The translations under genes were made by a program, and so were the position numbers. The notes below the pieces were generated by a model. That model was not told where the DNA came from, did not search any database, and saw only the letters and a program-made list of their open reading frames with translations. DNA of 64,000 nucleotides. Source: Saccopteryx bilineata. Taxonomy: Eukaryota; Chordata; Mammalia; Chiroptera; Emballonuridae. Each line of letters begins with the position of its first letter. The stretch's first letter is position 1. Below, one piece after another: positions 57,058 to 64,000 of this stretch. The DNA lies in the NCBI RefSeq assembly GCF_036850765.1, contig NC_089495.1, forward strand, positions 192,775,847-192,839,846, given 5' to 3'.

Positions 57058-57187
57058 TAAGGTGGAGCAAAAGTAAGTTTACAGTTGTGAATATGTGAAA
57101 CAGAGTTTATTCTTGTATTACTAGTTATTAAGTATTGTATTATTTTTCATAATACAGTATGAAAAAACCCACTTTTGTCTGACCCTG
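57058..57187. mobile_element. 130-bp mariner-type MITE, second copy
   Basis: Lies between TA dinucleotides (57056-57057 and 57188-57189). The left end TAAGGTGGAGCAAAAGTAAG and right end CTTTTGTCTGACCCTG are diverged versions of the 53314 element's ends. The GTTTACAGTTG and GTTTATTCTTGTATTA segments match that copy. Confidence 0.85.
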
Positions 57188-57424
57188 TATGTTACCCTTA
57201 ACCACACATCTCACTTTGTACTAGCCATGTTTTAAGTGTTCAATAGCTACATACATGTGACTGTGGCTGCCATATTGGACGGTGTGGGCTGAGACAGTCA
57301 TGGAAGTTGGAAAGTTTTTTGTGACACCAACATTCTGTGATTCTAAGACCCAAGGTAGTGAGGGTTTAAGAAGAGAGGCTCCTCTGTTGTTAAGCTTTGC
57401 GAGGGAAAGGACCTTTGTCATCTA

Positions 57425-58045
57425 GGTGAGAATGGGTGGTTGGATGAGCATTGGACAGAAGCAGATGGATGTATGATCGGAAGTGTGAATGACGGGGTAT
57501 ATGGGAAAATGAGAGGAGGCGTAGATGGGGAGTTGGAAGTTTGGGAGATGAATGGATGGTGGGTGAAGGGAGGCTGAGAGGGAGAGATTGGGTGGATGTA
57601 TGAATTGAGTAGGTGAATGAGTGAGTTGTTGAGGGTTGGGAGGTGCAGGAGATGGCTGGATGGAGGGACTAATAAGAAGTTGGAATGAGTGGATGTTTGG
57701 GTAGTTGGAGAAATGGATGTGAAAACATTGCTGGCACAGATATGTTTAGATGAATGGTGAGTTAGGGCCTTAATATATGGTTTGTTGAGTCAAGGGGTGG
57801 ATGAAGGGATGGTAGGGTGGGTGGGTGATGGAGATCTGGACGTTAGGGGATAGTCAGTTAGATGTGTGTGTTGGATGGATGGATGGATGGATAGATGGTA
57901 GTTGCCTGAGTGGTTGAACTCTGGTATGAATGGTTGGTTAATTGGTTGAGTGGATGGATGGATGGATGATTGGAGAGAGGGAAACTTAGGAGACCGAGGG
58001 GTGGCTGCATGAGGGGATGGTTCGATGGGTGGGTGGATAGATGCT
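57425..58045. repeat. Degenerate TGGA/TGGATGAG satellite
   Basis: About 620 bp of the + strand is built from TGGATG, GGTTGG, TGAATG and GGGTGG words, with short perfect GGAT runs (57870-57890 and 57950-57968). There is very little C. Purity is low, so it is an old simple repeat. Confidence 0.85.
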
Positions 58046-58399
58046 GGATTAAGAGATTCCTGTCTTTTAGTGTTTTTGCTCAGCAGGTAGAATACTGTCT
58101 CATCTGACCAGCACAGTCCTTATTGAATTCTGCTTCCTGTTGCTTTGTCTTACGTGACTTTTCAGAGATTTGACTCCTTTATCTAGTAAAATTAAGGCTG
58201 AGGGGAGGTTCAGATTCTGGGCCCTCCTGTCAGCATCACCTCCAACTTCCTTTTTGGTCTGGGCATGTCACTTGCTATCTGAGCCTTATACTCCTTGTCT
58301 GTTTCCGCTGGCCTCATAAGTTTGTGGGGAGAAACCTTTCCACAGGATGAAGGATGGGCGTTCCATGCACATGTGTGCACTTCTCATTGTCTTTCTCTT

Positions 58400-58760
58400 C
58401 CAGCCTGACCTCTCTGAGCCTCAGTTTTCTCTTCTGTAAAATGGGGAAGGTAAACCCTTTGTTAAAGTAGTGTCTGGTTAAGAGTTAGCCTCCTTCTAAT
58501 TGAAACCCTGTTCAGTGAGTTCTCTAGATCTGTGACACTGCCTCTCTTTGCCTCAATTTCCTCATCTGTAAAATAAGGTGAACTATCTATTGTATGCACC
58601 TGACTCATGGTGAAGAATCAATGTGGTAACTGTGCCTGGCACATAGAAAGTGCACAGAATAAGGGGTCACTGCTCTTACTCTTACTGTTGACTTGTCTCC
58701 ACACATGTTGGATTCCTATTCAGTGCCATCCCACAGGTGTAGCACCTGGCACATAGTAGA
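58400..58760 (+). mobile_element. MIR pieces in tandem, sense
   Basis: TCAGTTTTCTCTTCTGTAAA (58420-58445) and TTTCCTCATCTGTAAAATAA (58556-58576) are two MIR tails. The second continues to TGTGCCTGGCACATAGAAAG. A third CTGGCACATAGTAGATGC tail lies at 58745-58763. Confidence 0.65.
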
Positions 58761-59839
58761 TGCTTCAACCATGGGTGCCTTCTCCTGTGCCCTTTCCTCC
58801 CTCTTCTGGGGTTGGTCCTCCTCATTAGAGGCCTTAGTCTCTCAGCTGGCCGTGGTTAGTTAGGTCAGCATGTCTCCTCATTGGGTGTTTTATGCCTGCC
58901 CACTTTGCTAGGTCTGTCTGTGTCTGTCTCCTGTCCTGCTGTTCCCCCATCAAGGTCCCCCTCTCCTTCCTCCTTGCTTCCCACCTGCTCTCTCACTGGG
59001 GCCACACTGAGAGCCCTTCAATGGCAGTGCCAAGGCCACTGCCAGCATCTACCCTCTCTCTTCCCCATCCCAGCCTGGGCTGTCTGAAACAGGCACTTTT
59101 CCCAGAACACTGGGTTTTAGAAAACCTAACGTTTCCTCAGGCCTCTGACCTGCTCCCAGTTTTGGCCGTTTGCTGGAGTTAGTCCAGCTCCCCCAGTGCA
59201 GACCTAGGCTTCACAGTGCGGTCGTACCTGTCGGAGCCAGAGCAGCTGGTTCTGATCTTACTGGACTCCAGGTGGGTCCGCTTGGGCTGCCCCGTGGCTG
59301 CCATTCCCTCCCCTCCTCAGTTCTTCAAGTGAGTGGGCTGGTGGAGGGAGAGGGCACATCTGTCTCCTGAGAGCACCTGGCAGGTGGCCAGCATTCCCGC
59401 TTCTGGATCAGGAGCCAGAGGACTGGGCTCTGAGAGGGCCCAGAGGGATTGGGCAACGGCGGACAGAACAACTGGCCCGACTCTGATGCGGTCACAGGAA
59501 ATGCCTGTCGCAGCTAGGTGTCTGCCCACTGTTTTGTCTTTGCCTGGGTCACACAGGGCACCGCCCGTCCGGAACGTGGGTCAGGGAAGGTCTCTCTGAC
59601 TCAGTGTTTTCTGGTCTAATTCAAAAGTAGAGGTTCCTTGGATGTCGGAGTGGAAGAGAGTGTTTCCAAAGCCTACCTCCCCAGTCTGCAGAAGGGGGAA
59701 CAGACTCAGAGGAGCTAAGTCTTATATATTTCAGCTGCCTGCTTGGCATCTTAGAGGAGGCAGCAGCAGGTTGTGGATAAAACCTGTGGTCACTGTGACC
59801 CCTTTCCCACACACCCCGCTCGCCCACTCAGCCGTAGCC

Positions 59840-60110
59840 ACACCGGCCACCTCGCTGCTTCTTGCAGTATGGCAGGCCTTGGCACCTGTGTCCTCTGCCT
59901 GGAATGTGCCTCCCCAGATACCCGCCGAGTTTCCTTCCTCACCTTCTGTTGGCCTTTGTTCCAATGCGGCCTCTTCAGTGGGGTCTCCCTGGACACCCTG
60001 CCCCGCCCCAGTTAAAATTACGCCCCTCTACCTTCCCTATTCATCTTTCTGTTTGTTTATTATTTTTTTACAACCTTTATTATTCTTAAAACCTTAAATG
60101 TTTTATTTTA
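59840..60110 (+). mobile_element. L2 fragment, sense
   Basis: CACCTGTGTCCTCTGCCTGG, AATGTGCCTCCCCAGATACC and CCAATGCGGCCTCTTCAGTG resemble sense L2. Confidence 0.6.
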
Positions 60111-60728
60111 ATTAAAAACATAAGCATCCCATTCATTAAACATTCTTTTCATGTAGATCCAAGGCCTCTTCTTTGAGGATAAATTCCCTCTCCACACAAA
60201 AGCAGCTCACCTTTATCAAGGTGAACATTCAACCTAATTTTCAGAGAGCCCACTCTCTTTCATAGGCCCATGTCCTCAGCTTATAGAATATTTAGTTTTC
60301 CAAGTTCCAGTGACAGGTGCACATCAGGCAGATGGGTTTGGGAACAAACACAGCTGGCCCTCGGCGAGCATCACCCACCTGCTGGAGCAGACCCCAGAGT
60401 GGCTTTGAGCTCCAAGGGCGTATTCTCTGCTTTATTTGAACCGCAACATCTAGCGCTTGTGACATGGTGAATGTTTTACTTCTTTACTTAGCGTCTGTTT
60501 CTCTGTCTCTTCCTCGTATTGGAGTGAGTCCTCAGAGATAGTGCTTTGTTCACTGCTGCGGCCCCAGAACCGAGAAGAGTGTGCCTGGCGCCCCATAGGT
60601 GTTTTCTGAGTCTTGCTGAATGCATGGGTGTGTGACTGCCCTAAGGTTCCAACTTGGTATTCTCCCCCCAGGAAGTGCTGGGCAGATGTTTGTTGAGCAA
60701 ACTGAATGGGTGAACCATAGAATTCACC

Positions 60729-60795
60729 TGGGTGAATGAATGAGTGAATGAATGGTTGGTTGGTAGGTGGATGTAGACGGATGAATGGATGGACT
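60729..60795. repeat. GAATG/GGTT simple repeat before exon 8
   Basis: TGAATGAATGAGTGAATGAA, TGGTTGGTTGGTAGG and GGATGAATGGATGG form a short degenerate tetranucleotide tract ending about 50 bp before the exon 8 acceptor. Confidence 0.75.
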
Positions 60796-60841
60796 GCCTA
60801 CTCTGAGGCATGGGGGATGTTAACTTCCCACCATCTTTCAG

Positions 60842-60960
60842 GGTCACCGGGGGCAAGAAATCCACCAAGAGGACCAAATCCATCAACGGCTCCCTCTACA
60901 TCTTCAGGGGCCGCATCAACACTGAAGTCATGGAGGTGGAGAACGTGGAAGATGGGACAG
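60842..60960 (+). CDS. PREX1: PREX1 exon 8 (PH domain, residues 306-346)
   Basis: The exon is 119 bp. Its first base completes the split Arg codon (AG|G), then 39 codons run from [17 protein letters not shown] to VEDGT, and the last base opens a split Ala codon. It contains the very basic PH-domain loop KKSTKRTK, which in P-Rex1 lies near the membrane face, and the strand [21 protein letters not shown]. The acceptor is accatctttcag and the donor is ACAG|gtaggc. One difference from the recalled human protein is seen, Gly for Ser after VTG. A tract of GAATGAATGG-type repeats ends just upstream of the acceptor. Confidence 0.96.
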
Positions 60961-62252
60961 GTAGGCCCCGACCCCAAGCCCTGCCCGAGCCTAGTCCCAC
61001 CTGCTTCCATGGCACAATCTCTCTGTTCAGTTAGTTTTTTTCTTTTATTTGAAATGGAACCTACCTACTGCAACGTGCCTAAAACTCGTGCATGTAAAAT
61101 AACTATCTGGGTAGTCACCATTCAAGTTAACGGGTCAAACACTGCCTGCAGCCTGGAAGCCCCTTCCACGGGCCTCTCTGGTCACAGGGCCTCCTTCCCC
61201 TCAGGAGTACCACTTCTGAATTCTGTCATGGTCATTTTCTTGCTGGTTAAAAATATTTCTACCTCCTAAATAGGCATTACTAAATATTTTATCACAATTT
61301 CTCTGTTTTAAAATCTTATTTAAATGGTTATCTATTTAATGGTCATGTTATATACCTATTTAATAGCTTTAAATACATATAAATATATGATATATATACG
61401 CTATTTATATTTAAATGGTCATAAATTACCATACATTCTTTTGCATCTCGCTTCTTTCACTCCGCCCCACGTTGGTGAGATTCATCTGTGTTTCTGCCTG
61501 AAGCTCTATCTTGTTGGTTTCCATTGCTGTATAATATTCCATTGCATAAATAGTCCACAGTTCACCCACTACTTTGGTAATGGGCATTTGCATGGTTTCC
61601 ACTGTTGACTGTTATGGACAGAGGTGCTGTGAGCATTCTCATGTAAACCTCTTGAGCTAGTCTAGGGCAGAGGTCCTTAATTGATTTTGAGCCACAGACC
61701 CCCTTTGGTAGTCTCCTGAAACTGGTGGCTCTCGCCTCAGATTTAGGGTAGAGGCAGGACCCTGACTCAGCTTCCCCGGGTGATGCCAGCCTGTTTTCAG
61801 AGAGGTTTGCCAATTCCAACCTCACCAGCAGTGTGGGAGGGCCTGCGATGCAGTGTTATCTGGCTTGCACTAGGGTTTCGGGTAGCCCGAGGGCCGGAAT
61901 GAGTTGGGCAGGGAGGCAGGGATGCATGCCTGGGCTATGGGCAGGTGCCTCCCCTTGAGTCGCTTTCATTTGTACCTGGACCGCAAGGTCTTGACGCCCC
62001 TTGTCATTGAGGGCTTGGAAAGGGTCTTTGCAGATCGTCCTCGCCTACCAGAGAATAACCAGGAGAGGGAGTGAGCACTGGCAGGGTTGAAAGCTCAACT
62101 GTCACCTCCCGATCCTGCCCATGCCCCTGTACCCTGTCTTTTTGGAGCTGGAAGGGCTGGTCCTGTCACCTCCCTCACAAGCGTGCGGTGGGGACTGTTC
62201 GGAATTGTGCGGCCGAGTCTTCTGACCCCCCTTTGCCTCTTGCCTTTGCCAG
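60961..62252 (+). other. PREX1: PREX1 intron 8
   Basis: The shortest intron, 1292 bp. Its first half (61030-61610) is an antisense L1 3' region. A possible hAT-like fragment follows at about 61665-61760. The remaining 61800-62250 is GC-rich with no recognised element. Confidence 0.8.
61030..61610 (-). mobile_element. Old L1 fragment, antisense
   Basis: TTGGTTTCCATTGCTGTATA, ATATTCCATTGCATAAATAG and GGTAATGGGCATTTGCATGG are antisense L1. An AT-rich run sits at 61310-61420. Confidence 0.75.
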
Positions 62253-62402
62253 CGGATTACCACAGCCACGGCTACACTGTCACCAACGGCTGGAAGATCC
62301 ACAACACGGCCAAGAACAAGTGGTTTGTGTGCATGGCCAAGACGCCGGAGGAGAAGCAGAAGTGGCTGGACGCCATCATCCGCGAGCGGGAGCAACGCGA
62401 GA
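62253..62402 (+). CDS. PREX1: PREX1 exon 9 (PH domain end, residues 346-396)
   Basis: The exon is 150 bp: two bases complete the split Ala codon, 49 codons run [17 protein letters not shown] to REREQRE, and the last base starts a Ser codon. It holds the last PH strands and the C-terminal amphipathic helix with its invariant Trp ([15 protein letters not shown]). The acceptor is gcctttgccag and the donor is GAGA|gtgagt. Differences from the recalled human protein are His for Asn in HSHGY and Pro for Ala in KTPEEK. The next exon, which should continue toward the first DEP domain, is not in the window. Confidence 0.96.
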
Positions 62403-63319
62403 GTGAGTGGCTGGGCTCCCTCCTGGCCGTCCGAAGGGTGGCGGCTTTGGGGGTCCTTTCTGGGACCCCTGGGATGTGTGTGGCTTCCCCCGCCTGGTCT
62501 CTTCTGCAGAGTGAGGGCTGTGCCTAGGGAGAGGGCAGTGAGGCCCCTCTAGACACAGGTCAACGCTACAAGGAGCAGGTCTTGGACTGGGCAGGGAGCT
62601 CTGGGACTGGACTGTATTGTAAGTTGGTGGTAGCTCAGATCACCCGAGGTCATCTGGTTCAGCCCCCTGGGTAGATGGTGGGACTCGCCCAAGGACATGT
62701 CGGTGTGGATGGTTATCCTGGATTCTTGGCACCCTTCCCTTGAGGTTTGGTAGCCAAGATGTTCCCTGCACGCCTTTTCTCCTTCATGGTTCTGTTCCCT
62801 TCACCTGGGTTCTTTGTGTTAGAGACTCACCGAGTCTGCGCTGGGGAGGAGGATTCTGTGTTCTTGGCCACAGCATGCACCCCCACCCCCATAAATGCAG
62901 CCCTGAGGTTGGAGCTTCAACAACACCCCCACTGTAACGAGCAAGGACCCCGCAGGCAACATCTCTCTCATGATCACATATGCTCCGCACTGACCACACC
63001 TTCGGTTCTGACCACAAAGATACTGATCCACCACACTGTTACTGTGCTCATGAATCTCTCTGGGCCCTGGCACCTCTGAGGCAGCTCCCATAGGAAGGGC
63101 GGGGCTGGGTGTGATAGTTCGGTGAGGTTGGGGCGGCATTAACTGCTCTGCAGTCACCCGGGCTGGGAAAAGCGAGGCGTGGTGTGTGTTTGGGGCAAGT
63201 CAGTTCAGTGGCCCAGACCTCAGGGGTGTGGTGTGGTCTGATGCGTGGGGAGCGGGGGAAGTGTGGGTTGAGAGGCTGCTAAGTGAGGTTTAGATTTGGC
63301 CCTGCTTGGCAATTTGACA

Positions 63320-64000
63320 CATGATCCTAAAATCCCTCCTGACCTCCTGGGTGTGCCGTGGACATCTCCCACGTACCATGTCTCCATGTCTAGTCAGAGC
63401 TCTTCATTTCCACTAGATCTTCTGCTCCAAACCTGCTCATCCCATCGCTTCCCTATCTCGCCAAGTGGCTCCTCCATTCTCTCACGAGGTTAGATTCAAA
63501 CCCTTAGTGTCATCTCTGTTTTTTTTTTTTTTTTTACAGGGACAGAGAGAGAGTCAGAGAGAGGGATTGATAGGGACAGACAGAAAGGAACAGAGAGAGA
63601 TGAGAAGCATCAATCATCAGTTTTTCGTTGCAACACCTTAGTTGTACATTGATTGCTTTCTCATATGTGCCTTGACCACGGGCCTTCAGCAGACCGAGTA
63701 ACCCCTTGCTGGAGCCAGCGACCTTGGGTCCAAGCTGGTGAGCTTTTTGCTCAAGCCAGATGAGCCCACACTCAAGCTGGCGATCTCGGGGTCTCAAACC
63801 TGGGTCCTCTGCATCCCAGTCCGATGCTCTATCCACTGCGCCACCGCCTGGTCAGGCCTTAGTGTCATCTCTGATTCAATCCTCTCCCCAAATTCAGTAG
63901 ATCAAGTCCTTTTAATTCTGCTGTTCACATTTATGCCACATCCATCTGCTTCTCTCCTGTCCCTACTTCTCCCCAAGCACAAGTCCCTGCCACCTCTTAA
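63320..64000 (+). mobile_element. L2 fragment, sense, split by a young SINE
   Basis: GTCTAGTCAGAGCTCTTCA, CATCCCATCGCTTCCCTATC, then (after the SINE) AAATTCAGTAGATCAAGTCC and TTTATGCCACATCCATCTGC, are sense L2, running off the window edge. Confidence 0.6.
63519..63856 (-). mobile_element. Young type C bat SINE, antisense
   Basis: It has a poly-T left end, the full family body and a tRNA-like head ending GCCACCGCCTGGTCAGG. A perfect 17-bp duplication CCTTAGTGTCATCTCTG flanks it (63502-63518 and 63857-63873), so it is recent. It splits a sense L2 fragment. Confidence 0.93.

Larger units (their letters stand above)
56678..60841 (+). other. PREX1: PREX1 intron 7
   Basis: The intron is 4164 bp. 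It holds a mariner-type MITE (57058-57187), a degenerate TGGA-type satellite (57425-58045), tandem MIR tails (58400-58760), a sense L2 (59840-60110), a sense L2 3' end near 60480-60630 and a short GAATGAATGG tract just before exon 8. The stretch 58770-59830 shows no gene. Confidence 0.8.
18429..62402 (+). other. PREX1: PREX1 gene, partial: exons 2-9 (DH and PH domains)
   Basis: Eight exons spliced in order give 967 coding bases, exactly 322 codons plus one base, with no stop or frame break. The product matches P-Rex1 rather than its paralogue P-Rex2: the window encodes [17 protein letters not shown] exon 2 residues, [15 protein letters not shown] and [12 protein letters not shown], where P-Rex2 differs strongly. 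P-Rex1 is a cytosolic protein recruited to the plasma membrane by PIP3 and G-beta-gamma, where it loads Rac with GTP downstream of chemoattractant and growth-factor receptors. Introns seen are 3612, 7339, 8279, 13256, 5065, 4164 and 1292 bp. Exon 1 and everything after codon 396 are outside the window. Residue numbers are human numbering from the recalled protein. Confidence 0.96.
62403..64000 (+). other. PREX1: Start of PREX1 intron 9
   Basis: From gtgagt to the window edge no further P-Rex1 exon is found. The stretch 62403-63320 shows nothing recognised. A sense L2 (63320-64000) is split by a young SINE at 63519-63856. Confidence 0.75.

Noticed and set aside
18429..62402. PREX2 instead of PREX1
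   Set aside because: Exons 2, 6 and 8 carry P-Rex1-specific residues ([30 protein letters not shown]) that differ in P-Rex2 as recalled.
18429..62402. Processed pseudogene of PREX1
   Set aside because: Exons are separated by introns with canonical splice sites, and the frame is intact.

Overview
This window is vertebrate, mammalian genomic DNA, almost certainly from a bat. It holds one recognisable gene on the + strand: an internal part of PREX1, which encodes the PIP3- and G-beta-gamma-activated Rac guanine-nucleotide exchange factor P-Rex1. Eight exons with canonical AG/GT borders (18429-18500, 22113-22235, 29575-29679, 37959-38060, 51317-51478, 56544-56677, 60842-60960, 62253-62402) join in one open frame. 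Together they give residues 74 to 395 plus the first base of codon 396 (human numbering): most of the catalytic DH domain (exons 2-6) and the PH domain (exons 7-9). Exon 1 lies upstream of the window. The DEP, PDZ and phosphatase-like parts lie downstream. No other protein-coding gene, RNA gene or CRISPR array can be supported.

The bat assignment rests on the mobile DNA. There are three kinds of tRNA-headed SINE: a VES-like type ending in AATCAATAAA, a ~380-bp type with a GGCTCAGCGGTAGAGC head, and a ~340-bp type with a GGCGCAGTGGATAGAGC head. There are also cut-and-paste DNA transposons with near-intact ends: a SPIN hAT element, two other hAT elements and three mariner-type MITEs. Few mammals other than bats combine these. 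The family of bat cannot be fixed from this. I do not see the horseshoe-bat type SINE I would expect in Rhinolophus, and the SINE set resembles what I recall from sac-winged bats (weak inference).

Layout: 1-18428 is the 3' part of intron 1 (SINEs, L1, L2, MIR, a MaLR-type LTR, a 72-bp minisatellite and a CCAAT-rich block at 10.6 kb). 18501-29574 (introns 2-3) is mostly old L1/L2/MIR. 29680-37958 (intron 4) carries the most layered transposon stack, including SPIN. 38061-51316 (intron 5) has a young hAT inside a MIR and several SINEs. 51479-62252 (introns 6-8) has two copies of one mariner MITE and a long degenerate TGGA-type satellite. 62403-64000 is the start of intron 9 with a very young SINE.

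No new multi-gene system was found. The most interesting non-genic signals are a CTCF-like core motif carried inside the ~380-bp SINE family, the horizontally acquired SPIN/hAT/mariner insertions with readable target duplications, and opposite-strand SINE copies that bracket PREX1 exons.
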